A stretch of DNA of 64,000 bases from Paenibacillus_E qinlingensis. GTDB lineage: Bacteria > Bacillota > Bacilli > Paenibacillales > NBRC-103111. The stretch covers positions 121,034 to 185,033 of the forward strand of contig NZ_JAQIVH010000035.1 in NCBI RefSeq assembly GCF_028746185.1. The letters are read 5' to 3'. Both the position numbers and the translations under genes were made by a program. Below, piece after piece: positions 51,660-60,602 of the stretch. Every line of letters begins with the position of its first letter. The stretch's first letter is position 1. The notes under the pieces are model-generated. The model was not told the origin of the DNA. It searched no databases and worked only from the letters and a program-made list of their open reading frames with translations.

Positions 51660-52397
51660 ATGGGAACCTATAAATTAATCGCACTTGATATGGATGGCAC
51701 CCTATTGAACGAGGACAAGAAAATATCTGCGGAGAATCAAGCAGCAATTCGTGAAGCATCTGCACAAGGTAAAGTGGTGATCATGTCCACGGGTCGTGGT
51801 GCCATCAGCGCTATGCCTTTCATTAAGGAGTTGGGGCTCTCAACGCCCCTAGTTGTGGTAAATGGCAGTGAAGTATGGGCGTCGCCAGATACGTTGTTGA
51901 AACGAACGCTAGTACCGATTGAAACGATACGCAATTTGCACCAGCTGGCGGTAGATCATGACTGTTGGTGGTGGGCGTATTCCGTAGCAGGTGTGTTCAA
52001 TCGAGAAAGTGAAGGTCTAGATATCAATCAGCACGAGTGGCTCAAATTCGGTTACTTTACGGACAATGCTGAGAAATTGCAACGTATTCGCGACGTGGTG
52101 ACGAGTTGGGGGACGCTGGAAATCACCAATTCACATCCGTCGAACTTGGAATTGAACCCGCTCGGCATCAGCAAAGCAACCGGTGTAGAAACGGTATGCA
52201 AACTTCTGGGCATTGCGATGTCCGAGGTGATTGCGATGGGTGACAGCGAAAATGATATTGCGATGATTCGTGAAGCAGGACTAGGTGTGGCTATGGGAAA
52301 TGCCCAGGATGAAGTGAAGCGAATCGCGGATATTACGACAGTTACGAACGATGAGGATGCTGTCGCACAAGTTATTCGCACTTACTTGCTTGCCTAG
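51660..52397 (+). CDS. HAD-family phosphatase, Cof type
   Basis: 245 residues from ATG 51660 (an in-frame ATG at 51639 is possible). Motif I ALDMDGTLLNEDKK, Thr in MSTGRG, motif III Lys in GISKATGVETV and motif IV MGDSENDIAMIREAG, with the cap domain between motifs II and III. Cof-like sugar- or cofactor-phosphate phosphatases have broad, poorly defined substrates. Confidence 0.9.
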   Translation: MGTYKLIALDMDGTLLNEDKKISAENQAAIREASAQGKVVIMSTGRGAISAMPFIKELGLSTPLVVVNGSEVWASPDTLLKRTLVPIETIRNLHQLAVDHDCWWWAYSVAGVFNRESEGLDINQHEWLKFGYFTDNAEKLQRIRDVVTSWGTLEITNSHPSNLELNPLGISKATGVETVCKLLGIAMSEVIAMGDSENDIAMIREAGLGVAMGNAQDEVKRIADITTVTNDEDAVAQVIRTYLLA

Positions 52398-52445
52398 TCC
52401 AGGACGAGCTCCACATTCACGCTATAATGGAGGAATGAACTGAGC

Positions 52446-52925
52446 ATGATTACCTTGGGTTGGATTGTCGTTATTCTTTTATTTGTCATCGGAATGGTGG
52501 GGGCCGTCTACCCGATTCTGCCTGGTGTATTGGCTATTTATGCGGCCTTTTTCATCTATGGCTGGCTGATCACCTGGAAGCACTTCGGCTTCTGGTTCTG
52601 GTTGATCCAGACGTTAATTGTCATTATTATTATCGTGGCGGATTATGCGGTTAGTGCATTAGGTGTCAAAAAATTCGGCGGCTCGAAACCGGCAATCATC
52701 GGAAGCACCATTGGTTTGATCATTGGTCCATTCGTGATTCCAGCATTCGGAATCATTCTAGGTCCATTCATCGGTGCCGTCGTGGGTGAATTAATTGCTG
52801 GAACCTCTTGGCAGAATGCTATACGCGCTGGGATTGGGTCTGTGCTTGGTTTCTTCGCCAGCTCAGTGGTGAAAATTGTTTTGCAGCTGGCTATGATTAT
52901 TATTTTCTTTCTATGGATCTTTTGA
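52446..52925 (+). CDS. DUF456 family membrane protein
   Basis: 159 residues, almost wholly hydrophobic, with about five membrane segments. GMVGAVYPILPGVLAIYAAF, the Gly-rich SKPAIIGSTIGLIIGPF and GPFIGAVVGELIAG are the DUF456 pattern. Function unknown. Lies between the Cof-type gene and the flippase gene on the same strand. Confidence 0.85.
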   Translation: MITLGWIVVILLFVIGMVGAVYPILPGVLAIYAAFFIYGWLITWKHFGFWFWLIQTLIVIIIIVADYAVSALGVKKFGGSKPAIIGSTIGLIIGPFVIPAFGIILGPFIGAVVGELIAGTSWQNAIRAGIGSVLGFFASSVVKIVLQLAMIIIFFLWIF

Positions 52926-52971
52926 GGCTTAGAAGAACGTAAGAAAACTGTAAGAGAGAGAAGGAACGGAC

Positions 52972-54666
52972 TTGACGAAGGTAACCAAAGATTCCCTTGT
53001 AAAAGGGACGCTCATTCTCACCGTGGCCGCGCTTGTAGCGCGGTTTCTCGGCGTTTTCCAGCGAATACCGCTGGTACATCTGCTTGAGGAAAAAGGGATG
53101 GGCAGCTATTCCATTGCTTTTAATTTATATTCGATCCTGCTCGTTATCGCAACAGCGGGTATTCCGAGTGCATTAAGTAAAATGGTTGCCGAGAAGAGAG
53201 CCATTGGTCGACCTCATGAAGCGCAAAGGATTTATCGGGCAGCGATCTGGTTTGCAGTAGTCGCTGGGGTCGGGATGACGGTCCTGTTATATGTCTTCGC
53301 ACCAATTTATGCCGAGAATATTTCGCACGGTGGACCAGATGCTACCCTGGCGACTAGAGCTATTGCACCAGCGATGCTGTTCTTTCCGCTTATTGCTATT
53401 ATGCGTGGCTACTTCCAAGGCAGACAACATATGATGCCCAATGGTATTTCGCAAGTGGTGGAACAAATTTTCCGATTGATTACGTCAATTCTGCTTGCCT
53501 ATTTCTTGCTCAATATTTCATTGGGTTGGGGTGTTGCAGGGGCTTCCTTCGGGGGTGTTGTGGGAGGTGTTGCCGCACTTGCTGTCATGTTGTATTACGG
53601 CATGAAGCTGAAGCGAAGTGATGCACAATTGAGCCAGTCCTCGCTGGCAGCCTCACAAGCCGCGGCAGATCAGATTGGAGCAACACGTGCAGGTGATCAA
53701 CCAGCAGAAATGTTCAGATATCGGGATATTTATCGAAGCTTACTAAAGCTATCAATCCCAATCGTCGTTTTCTCCGTCACCGTCACACTGGTGTACGCGA
53801 TCGATACCTCGATGATTATTCCGTTGCTTGAGAATAAGATCGGTGCCGAGGAGGCCTTAGGCTTAGTCGGGATCATTGGTGGACGCGCGCAATCACTTGC
53901 GGGGATTCCCATTATTTTGGCCATCGCCTTGAGTCAATCCGTTGTACCTATTATTTCGGCAGCGTATTCGCGTAAAGATTTGAAACAGGTCGGACAACAG
54001 ACTACGCGTGTGTTACAGCTTGCGATTCTATCCGGTCTTCCTGCTGTACTTATGATCAGTATTGCGGCTAGACCGATCGACTTCTTCGTATTCGGATATG
54101 AGGATTCCGCTTATGGAATCGCCCATGGACCTGCGATGATCTCTTTGCTAACAGCAGGCGCGATGTTCCAGATCGTGATGCAGACTTCAGGAGCCGTTCT
54201 GATGGGGATGGGACGGATGAAGCCACTAATGGCTCATGTTGGTGTCGGCATCGCAATTAAGCTGCTTGGCAGCTTCGTGCTCGGGCATTGGTTTGGCATA
54301 TACGGCATCATCATTTCAACAGGACTTTGCTTTATTGCGATGTCATGGCTGAATTTACGCACGCTCCGAAAGGAAGTATCGTTCACGATTCTGGGGCGTC
54401 GATTCGGTGGACTTATCATAACAATCATTGTCATCGGTGTTCTTGGCTTTGCAGCGGAATGGGTGACGCACAACTATGTGGTGCCATTTTCTTGGTACCG
54501 TTTGAATCAAGGTATCCAAGCAGTGCTGATCTGCGGATTAACAGTGGCTTTGTATCCGCTGATGCTTATGGTTACGCGCGTGGTGACGAAGGATGATGTG
54601 AAGAACTTTCCTTCACCCGTACAGAAGCTCATTGCGAAAGCGAGTCGGCTGTTGAAGCGATCTTAA
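52972..54666 (+). CDS. Polysaccharide/lipid II flippase, YtgP/SpoVB-type (MOP superfamily)
   Basis: 564 residues from TTG 52972 with AAGGA nine bases before. About 14 membrane segments; TLILTVAALVARFLGVFQRI and AMLFFPLIAIMRGYFQGRQHM are typical of the YtgP/SpoVB group that moves lipid-linked cell-wall precursors across the membrane. A polar loop near 220-245 separates the halves. Whether it serves vegetative wall (YtgP) or spore cortex (SpoVB) cannot be decided here. Confidence 0.88.
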   Translation: MTKVTKDSLVKGTLILTVAALVARFLGVFQRIPLVHLLEEKGMGSYSIAFNLYSILLVIATAGIPSALSKMVAEKRAIGRPHEAQRIYRAAIWFAVVAGVGMTVLLYVFAPIYAENISHGGPDATLATRAIAPAMLFFPLIAIMRGYFQGRQHMMPNGISQVVEQIFRLITSILLAYFLLNISLGWGVAGASFGGVVGGVAALAVMLYYGMKLKRSDAQLSQSSLAASQAAADQIGATRAGDQPAEMFRYRDIYRSLLKLSIPIVVFSVTVTLVYAIDTSMIIPLLENKIGAEEALGLVGIIGGRAQSLAGIPIILAIALSQSVVPIISAAYSRKDLKQVGQQTTRVLQLAILSGLPAVLMISIAARPIDFFVFGYEDSAYGIAHGPAMISLLTAGAMFQIVMQTSGAVLMGMGRMKPLMAHVGVGIAIKLLGSFVLGHWFGIYGIIISTGLCFIAMSWLNLRTLRKEVSFTILGRRFGGLIITIIVIGVLGFAAEWVTHNYVVPFSWYRLNQGIQAVLICGLTVALYPLMLMVTRVVTKDDVKNFPSPVQKLIAKASRLLKRS

Positions 54667-54680
54667 TGGCATAAGTATCG

Positions 54681-55991
54681 CTAACGAATGAGCTTTTTAA
54701 TCGCTTGTGCACTAAGAACAGCGAGTTCAATTTTACTTATTCCTAGGCACATTTCACGTGTCAAATCGTAAGATACCGGAACAGCGAAGGATTGCATATG
54801 TTGCAGCGGTTCATCCAAGTCAGTAAACCAATCCCCACGCTCAACCGTAGCTAGCGGCCTGTCAGGCCATGCTGATTGAAGCGGTGGACTATAGAATGGT
54901 GCTGCGCCTTTCTTAAGGCTGTAGCCATCGAGCCTCTCCTGATATTTGAGATCAGGAGGGGTTTTTCGTATGCGTGCGAATAGATGAGGCCAGTAGTCAG
55001 AACGTGACCCCGTATGGGGAGTAGAGGTTGCAAAAGCTATTGCACCTTGAAGGATGCCTGGTGCCCTAAACAGGATCGCATATAAGCTTTTGCCGAATTC
55101 GATGCGTTCAGAGAGGTTCTTGAAATTTTCAAGAATAAGGCCAGCAAGATGCGGTTTTGGTGGATCTTTCGAAGCGGAACGAAAAGGGAACCCGACTTGA
55201 TTGAGCTGTAACCAGGCTTGTGTTTTGAACTGCGGCGTGTTTAAAACCGTTTGTTTGTAGATTGGATTCTGAACCACACGCTCCTCGACGTAATGTTGCT
55301 CATTAACAATCAGTCCTAGGGTGAGGAGGGCCGTATCCTGATACAACCAGAAATCCTGCCAAATCGGCAGCATCCAGGCAGATATGTGCAAATGAGGAAG
55401 AAGATGAAATAAGTTAAGCTTCCTCCGTTTGCTTTCGGCATAGAGCAACAATTGCGGGTAAGCATCTTGAAAAATAAGGGCATTCGCACGCTCAAGAAAG
55501 GCAAACAAATGCTCCGTGGCTTCGTTGTTTAACAAATGAGGCAGAAGTTCACCACGCAGATCCGTCATGCACCAGCCACCGTTGCGGGACACCATGTGAG
55601 CTAACAGAGCCCAGTGCAACTCAGGGAAGTCTCTGTAACAGGCCCAGTAGGCTTGTGTACGTGTCACATTATTGCGATTATGCAGGGAAGTCTGGGCGAC
55701 GATTTGTTCCACAATTTGTTGTTCTTGAAAAGTAGGTGAGGGAGATGTGACCCCTCCATGTTGTAAGGATATTTGTTGGTGCAGCGCTTTTTCTAATCGG
55801 GCTTGTGTAGCAGGAGGGATTTCGATGACGGGAGTCGATGATCCATTTTCATGATCAGCATGCTCTGAGAAAGTCATCAACTTGGCAGCCTGTTGCTTAA
55901 CAAGCTGTACAACTGCACCTGGCAGCCCTCGCATTTTCCCATAAAACCCCTGATTATTCTTGCTTTTCGGCGGTAGATTGACTCTCATCAT
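54681..55991 (-). CDS. DUF2515 family protein (YppC-like)
   Basis: 436 residues from ATG 55991 (the adjacent ATG at 55988 may be used; AAGGAGG is just before both). A long frame reaching 56162 has no support. RTQAYWACYRDFPELHWALLAHMVSRNGGW and FAFLERANALIFQDAYPQLLLY identify DUF2515, found in Bacillales spore formers; function unknown. Divergent from the YtrA-type operon. Confidence 0.85.
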   Translation of the reverse strand: MMRVNLPPKSKNNQGFYGKMRGLPGAVVQLVKQQAAKLMTFSEHADHENGSSTPVIEIPPATQARLEKALHQQISLQHGGVTSPSPTFQEQQIVEQIVAQTSLHNRNNVTRTQAYWACYRDFPELHWALLAHMVSRNGGWCMTDLRGELLPHLLNNEATEHLFAFLERANALIFQDAYPQLLLYAESKRRKLNLFHLLPHLHISAWMLPIWQDFWLYQDTALLTLGLIVNEQHYVEERVVQNPIYKQTVLNTPQFKTQAWLQLNQVGFPFRSASKDPPKPHLAGLILENFKNLSERIEFGKSLYAILFRAPGILQGAIAFATSTPHTGSRSDYWPHLFARIRKTPPDLKYQERLDGYSLKKGAAPFYSPPLQSAWPDRPLATVERGDWFTDLDEPLQHMQSFAVPVSYDLTREMCLGISKIELAVLSAQAIKKLIR

Positions 55992-56097
55992 GGCCTCCTT
56001 TCTAGAAAGAATCCTTCTTTCTATTATTTGCATGTAATCAGCTAGGTATGTCAACGAGGTGGAAAAACGAAGCAAGAACGTTCTGTAATACCAATTG

Positions 56098-56127
56098 TTG
56101 ACAGAACAAGTGTATGAGTAGTATAGT
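56098..56127 (+). promoter_or_regulatory. Promoter of the YtrA-type operon
   Basis: TTGACA at 56098-56103, 18-base spacer, TATAGT at 56122-56127. Confidence 0.8.
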
Positions 56128-56131
56128 ACAC
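56110..56131. promoter_or_regulatory. Operator 1 for the GntR/YtrA repressor
   Basis: Inverted repeat GTGTA-N12-TACAC covering the spacer and -10 of the promoter. Confidence 0.75.
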
Positions 56132-56136
56132 ATAAA

Positions 56137-56158
56137 GTGTATGAACCATTTAGTACAC
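56137..56158. promoter_or_regulatory. Operator 2 for the GntR/YtrA repressor
   Basis: Second GTGTA-N12-TACAC repeat, same spacing and sharing TGA and TAG at the inner ends; starts 27 bases after operator 1 and covers the start site. Confidence 0.75.
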
Positions 56159-56208
56159 ACACTAAATAATTCCAGTTTTACCTAGAAAGGAACATAGGAG
56201 ATGGGTAG

Positions 56209-56595
56209 ATGAACATTACGTTTAATAATCGCGATCCCGTTTATCTGCAGGTTGTCAGGTATTTTAAAGAGGAAATGGCCACGGGTAGGCTGGTAGGCGG
56301 ACAAGAAATCCCGTCAAGGCGAGAGCTAGCAGGGCTGCTTCAAATCAATCCGAACACCGCACAGAAAGCTTATAAGGAAATGGAGGAGCAGAAGTTGATT
56401 ACAACTGCAGGTAATTCCCCGAGTCGGATAACGACGGATAAGCAGATTTTGAATACCATTCGTGAAGAACTCATTCAAGAAGCCGTTGGGGTATTCGTTC
56501 AATCCATAAGCAAGATTGGGCTGCCAACGGATGAATTGCTGCGTGTTGTGAAAGAAAAGTATGAGGCAGAACGCGTAAGGGAGGTTGCGGAATGA
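56209..56595 (+). CDS. GntR-family repressor, YtrA subfamily
   Basis: 128 residues: a winged helix (PVYLQVVRYFKEEMATGRL, IPSRRELAGLLQINPNTAQKA) and a short C-terminal helical tail typical of the YtrA subfamily, which controls adjacent ABC transporters and often responds to cell-envelope antibiotics. First gene of the operon, downstream of two tandem operators that suggest autoregulation. Ends overlapping the ATPase gene by four bases. Confidence 0.92.
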   Translation: MNITFNNRDPVYLQVVRYFKEEMATGRLVGGQEIPSRRELAGLLQINPNTAQKAYKEMEEQKLITTAGNSPSRITTDKQILNTIREELIQEAVGVFVQSISKIGLPTDELLRVVKEKYEAERVREVAE

Positions 56596-57281
56596 TCGAA
56601 GTAGATGGACTTGTGAAGCGATTTGGGCGGAAAAATGTATTGGAACAGGTTTCCTTTACCGCGGAGAAAGGCCAAATCACCTGTTTGATTGGGATCAACG
56701 GCGTAGGCAAATCTACGATCATGAAGGCGATCATGGGCCTGACCTCCATTCAAAGCGGATCGATACGTGTGGATGGTCAGGTTCCAACTACGAAAACGTA
56801 CGAGAAAGTTGTCTTTATTCCGGATACGTTAACGATGCCATCTCACATGAAAATAAAGGAAGCTATGCTATTTATGAAGGATTTCTATGGAAACTGGAAT
56901 GAAGCGCGGGCAGAACAGTTGATCGTCTTTTTTAAATTGAATCCCGAGGATCGACTTTCCAGCTTGTCTAAAGGAAACTCTGCAAAGGCAAATCTGTTAC
57001 TTGGACTTTCTTTGGATGCCGATTATTTACTCATGGACGAGCCATTCTCGGGAATTGACATGTTCAGTCGGGAGCAAATCACTGCCGTCTTTACCAGTCA
57101 TTTGATGGAAGATCGCGGTGTTCTGATCACGACCCACGAAATTCATGATATTGAGCATTTAATTGATAAAGTCGTTTTGCTGGATCAAGGGCGGGTTAGG
57201 AAACAGTTTTATCCAGAGGAAATGCGGTCGAACGAAGGTAAGTCCGTGGTGGATGTCATGAGAGAGGTGTATATGACTTGA
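56592..57281 (+). CDS. ABC transporter ATPase with degenerate signature
   Basis: 229 residues. Walker A GINGVGKST and Walker B DYLLMDEPFSGID are sound; the switch His is in LITTHEIHDIEHL. The family signature, normally LSGGQ, reads LSKGN here (SSLSKGNSAKANLL), a variant seen in the YtrB/EcsA-like group. It should power the membrane protein encoded next, with overlapping genes. Confidence 0.9.
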   Translation: MIEVDGLVKRFGRKNVLEQVSFTAEKGQITCLIGINGVGKSTIMKAIMGLTSIQSGSIRVDGQVPTTKTYEKVVFIPDTLTMPSHMKIKEAMLFMKDFYGNWNEARAEQLIVFFKLNPEDRLSSLSKGNSAKANLLLGLSLDADYLLMDEPFSGIDMFSREQITAVFTSHLMEDRGVLITTHEIHDIEHLIDKVVLLDQGRVRKQFYPEEMRSNEGKSVVDVMREVYMT

Positions 57282-58111
57282 AATACTTTATCAAGCTGTT
57301 GAACTGGGAAATTGTACGGTTTAGTAAACTGTATGGTGCTCTGGCACTCCTGTTAGTGGTATCTCAGTTTGTGGGAATATGGCTTACAGCCCACTCCTAT
57401 CTCAGTGATGCGCATGCTTGGGCAGACAGAAATGGCGGAACAGAAGCACAATACGCGGAAAACTTTCAAAAATTGAATCTTATTAATATTTTTCATTCGG
57501 TCTGGTACGAAGGAGCCATCAGTTTATGTGCAATCGTTCTGCTCCTTTATGTTTTCATGATTTGGTACAAGGAATGGTTCGGCCGCAATACGTTTGCGTA
57601 TCGACTGCTTATGTTGCCAACTTCACGGATGAACGTATATTACGCTAAGTTAAGTGCGATTGTGTTGTTTGTATTTGGTTTTGTTTCCCTACAATTTGTG
57701 GTGATTCCGCTGCAATTGGCCTCCTTCCTTGCTATCATCCCAGTTGGACTACGAGTAGAGGTTACTATTGGAGAATTGATTCGAAGAGATCCTTTGCTGA
57801 ATTTGTTTATGCCGAGCTATGTTATGCAATTCATTTTATATTATGGAGCTGGCATTCTAGGTGTTTTTGTACTTTTTACGGCTATACTTTTGGAACGAAG
57901 TTATCGTTGGAAGGGCATTATTGCGGGTATTCTGTACGGTGCAGCCGTTCTGATCGTGATCGTTTTGCCACAAGAAATAAGTCAATTAGGTGTTACACTT
58001 CCTCTATTTCCAAGCGAAATCGTATTGTTGCAAGTGTTCATTGGACTGTGTATGGTTGCCATTTCAATCGGATTTAGTTCGTATTTGCTGCGAAAGAAGG
58101 TAACGGTGTAA
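57278..58111 (+). CDS. ABC transporter membrane protein (ABC-2 type)
   Basis: 277 residues from TTG 57278, overlapping the ATPase stop by four bases. Six hydrophobic segments, with an external loop after the first (about 33-65) and the rest in pairs. Partners with the preceding ATPase; the cargo is unknown, though YtrA-group systems are usually tied to envelope stress. Confidence 0.85.
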   Translation: MKYFIKLLNWEIVRFSKLYGALALLLVVSQFVGIWLTAHSYLSDAHAWADRNGGTEAQYAENFQKLNLINIFHSVWYEGAISLCAIVLLLYVFMIWYKEWFGRNTFAYRLLMLPTSRMNVYYAKLSAIVLFVFGFVSLQFVVIPLQLASFLAIIPVGLRVEVTIGELIRRDPLLNLFMPSYVMQFILYYGAGILGVFVLFTAILLERSYRWKGIIAGILYGAAVLIVIVLPQEISQLGVTLPLFPSEIVLLQVFIGLCMVAISIGFSSYLLRKKVTV

Positions 58112-58173
58112 ATTCTCGAATTCTCGAAGTTCGGGTTAAGGGCTTTCAAAGACAATGCTAAGGAGGTGCACGC

Positions 58174-59400
58174 ATGAAACGATACTGGCTGCTTGCTACA
58201 CTGATACCTTTTTGTGTAATAGCTATGGGAACGTATTATGTGTCAGGTACTGCTGATCAGAAGCCGGAATATGAGTTAAAGACGATGAAAGGCTTAGAAA
58301 GCGATGCTGCCGGGCTGCAAATTACGGTAAATATGGATGGCATCACGACAACCGTTTCTACGAAAGGGAACGAGTCGGACGTCGAGCAACTCTCCTATTT
58401 GGCTAGGCTTGATGCTGAATCTTACTATGAGGACGATTTGAAAAGGCTTGTCAAAGAGCATCGTTCTTTCATGCGAGGGAAGAACGATGTGAATGCCTTT
58501 TATGAGGATGATCAGGTACTTGCGTATGTGGGTACTGAAGCTCACAATGATGTAACGAAGAAGCAATCTAACCAGTTAACCATCTCAATCATGGGGAAAT
58601 TGGACGAAGGAACATCCTCATTTCATGTTCTTACAGATAAGAAAAACGATGAATATATAAATATCCATGATGTTCAGGTCAAAGATCAGATCATGAAGGT
58701 ACTTGTTAATCGTATGCGAACCGACAAATATCCGCAGTTCTATCATGTTGGATACGATATGTATACGATCGATCTTACAAGCCAAAGTTTGCTGAAAAGC
58801 GAGCAGATCCTCTCTGCCGAGACACAAGTGAATGAAATAAGTACTTGGTATATATCTGGTAATGCTCGGATTAGCCCTACTGGATATGCGATATTTGATC
58901 GCAGTGAAAATAAAATCGTAGATAAGGTCGAAAGTCGGACCGTACAGAGAAATGAAGGGTTAGTAAATCGGGAAATTCGAGTGTATGATATTTGGAACGG
59001 ACAATGGCGGACACTACAGAACGAGCAACTACATCATTTTTTGATGGAAGATAACTCGATGGGAATGTCTATCCAGTATGCTAATCAAGAGCTATCATTG
59101 GCTGCTATATCGGAGAATAAAGACACTCACGTCATGGTAGTAAATGTAGCGGAGAATAAAGTGATTCGTGATGTTCAAGTACCACTTCAAGCGATTCAGA
59201 AAGAGTGGGGCAGAGTCAATTACAGCCTAGTAGAGAAGGATCGCTTGTACCTACTCATGTCTGGTCGTGGTCGTCCTGAACCAAACGCTGCAATCGTTGA
59301 ACTGCAAACAGGGAACATCCTCTATCAGGGAGAAATTGAGCGTAAGAATCTGAAGAGTATTGGCTATATCAATGCGAACGGAATCAAAGTGCAGAACTAA
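58174..59400 (+). CDS. Exported protein of unknown function, YtrA-type operon
   Basis: 408 residues from ATG 58174 (AAGGAGGTG before it). N-terminal signal or anchor (LLATLIPFCVIAMGTYYV), then a beta-rich body with repeated strand-like stretches in the second half (YAIFDRSENKIV, ISENKDTHVMVVNVAENKV, IVELQTGNILYQG) that could form a propeller. No family recognised. Position after the ABC genes suggests a function in the same system. Followed by the terminator at 59419. Confidence 0.75.
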   Translation: MKRYWLLATLIPFCVIAMGTYYVSGTADQKPEYELKTMKGLESDAAGLQITVNMDGITTTVSTKGNESDVEQLSYLARLDAESYYEDDLKRLVKEHRSFMRGKNDVNAFYEDDQVLAYVGTEAHNDVTKKQSNQLTISIMGKLDEGTSSFHVLTDKKNDEYINIHDVQVKDQIMKVLVNRMRTDKYPQFYHVGYDMYTIDLTSQSLLKSEQILSAETQVNEISTWYISGNARISPTGYAIFDRSENKIVDKVESRTVQRNEGLVNREIRVYDIWNGQWRTLQNEQLHHFLMEDNSMGMSIQYANQELSLAAISENKDTHVMVVNVAENKVIRDVQVPLQAIQKEWGRVNYSLVEKDRLYLLMSGRGRPEPNAAIVELQTGNILYQGEIERKNLKSIGYINANGIKVQN

Positions 59401-59418
59401 TATTACATAAATAAAAGG

Positions 59419-59457
59419 TACAAAACCCCCTAATCACCATGATTAGGGGGTTTTGTA
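59419..59457. terminator. Terminator after the YtrA-type operon
   Basis: TACAAAACCCCCTAATCA pairs perfectly with TGATTAGGGGGTTTTGTA around CCA; T and A runs at both sides make it bidirectional. Confidence 0.88.
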
Positions 59458-59536
59458 TGTCATAAATGGGGATACGTACTGAGGTGAATATCCAATTAAA
59501 GGTAAAGTTTCTCGCATACAATATCCTAATCTATGA

Positions 59537-59911
59537 GTGGTCAGTGAGGTGATTCATATCCGGAAGCGAAAATGTCTTGAACCTACTGTCCGAAAGCCGA
59601 AAAAGAGCAAAGAACGGGTACTTAAGGCCAAGTATGGATCAAAAACCTTTTTCTTTTACGCCATTTCTGATGGAGACAAGCGTTGCTATACGGAAGAGGA
59701 TCGTACCAAAGGCTATGGCGCTCAATCAATTCCTGACCCCAAAGCTGTTACCTATTCACAAGTTTTCGTAAATGGTGTGCTCCAGCCTAGTACGCTCTAT
59801 CAGATAGATAAAGGTACGATAACGTTAATTTCGAAGGATGTACCTGAAAAAGGTGTTCCCATCATCGTACAAAGCATTCGTATATTTAAGCGAAGATTGG
59901 GAAGGGGGTGA
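59537..59911 (+). CDS. DUF4183 protein, first of a pair
   Basis: 124 residues; GTG starts at 59537 or 59552 are possible. A basic N-terminus (RKPKKSKERVLKAKYG) precedes the DUF4183 part with YSQVFVNGVLQPSTLYQIDK. The same VNGVLQ motif recurs in the next gene five bases later. DUF4183 proteins occur in spore-forming Bacillales, often in tandem; no function is established and a surface role is only a guess. Confidence 0.75.
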   Translation: MVSEVIHIRKRKCLEPTVRKPKKSKERVLKAKYGSKTFFFYAISDGDKRCYTEEDRTKGYGAQSIPDPKAVTYSQVFVNGVLQPSTLYQIDKGTITLISKDVPEKGVPIIVQSIRIFKRRLGRG

Positions 59912-59916
59912 ATTAG

Positions 59917-60345
59917 ATGGCAGCCTCACTGATTAAGCTTTTTATTACAGCTGCATTGGCTACTCCTCCAACAGCTTCGGGCGGTGTTGTGACAACAACC
60001 GTAGATCCTGAAGTAACGAGATACAATGCGGTGCTTACTGTTGGTATGATTGGTGGTACAGTAACAACGATTCCTGCAGAAGATTTTCTAGATGATAATG
60101 GCGATCCTGTAGATGCAAACTCACTACCAGCCGTGCCTACTGATGGATACATTAACGTATATGTCAATGGTGTATTACAACAGGAGGGTCTCTCGACGCT
60201 TACGACAGCTTCCTTGGTGTTAGGTACGATCTTAGCGGTAGTTGGTACACCTGTCGTTCTCGAAGTAGCAGATTTTTCAAATACAAGCTCCGCGATTACT
60301 ACACCACAGACCATTTCTGCACCAGCGATTGACGTTACAACTTAA
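59917..60345 (+). CDS. DUF4183 protein, second of a pair
   Basis: 142 residues, ATG at 59917 behind GGAAGGGGG. Rich in Thr, Val, Ala and Pro, low in charge. YINVYVNGVLQQEG matches the DUF4183 motif of the neighbour; the C-terminal segment is repetitive beta-like sequence (TTASLVLGTILAVVGTPVVLE). Its composition fits a structural or surface protein. Ended by a long terminator. Confidence 0.75.
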   Translation: MAASLIKLFITAALATPPTASGGVVTTTVDPEVTRYNAVLTVGMIGGTVTTIPAEDFLDDNGDPVDANSLPAVPTDGYINVYVNGVLQQEGLSTLTTASLVLGTILAVVGTPVVLEVADFSNTSSAITTPQTISAPAIDVTT

Positions 60346-60399
60346 CTAACACAAAAAAACATCTTACATGAGTACATGTAGGATGTTTTTTTGTGTTAG
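60346..60399. terminator. Terminator between DUF4183 and ribbon-helix-helix genes
   Basis: Stem of about 25 bp, CTAACACAAAAAAACATC... pairing with ...GATGTTTTTTTGTGTTAG, around a 4-base loop. Serves both convergent genes. Confidence 0.9.
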
Positions 60400-60590
60400 T
60401 GGTGGTCCAAATCTTCATTCGGTTGCTGCGCGGCACTAGATTTGGAGAGCCGTCCCGAACGGAGGAGCGCTTCGCGTAGTAGATATTCAATGTGTCCGTT
60501 AACACTTCGGAACTCATCCTCTGCCCATTGCTCCAGAGCTTGGTGCAGCTTCGGATCTAGTCGAAGCGGGAAATTTTTCTTGGGAGCCAT
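60396..60590 (-). CDS. Ribbon-helix-helix (Arc-like) DNA-binding protein
   Basis: 64 residues: PKKNFPLRLDPKLHQALEQW then SVNGHIEYLLREALLRSG is the ribbon-helix-helix pattern of Arc/MetJ proteins. ATG 60590 with GGAG before it; it follows the SPFH gene by 12 bases. No toxin gene is adjacent, so a regulatory partner role for the SPFH protein is more likely than a toxin-antitoxin pair; this is inference. Confidence 0.85.
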   Translation of the reverse strand: MAPKKNFPLRLDPKLHQALEQWAEDEFRSVNGHIEYLLREALLRSGRLSKSSAAQQPNEDLDHH

Positions 60591-60602
60591 AACATGGCTC
60601 CG

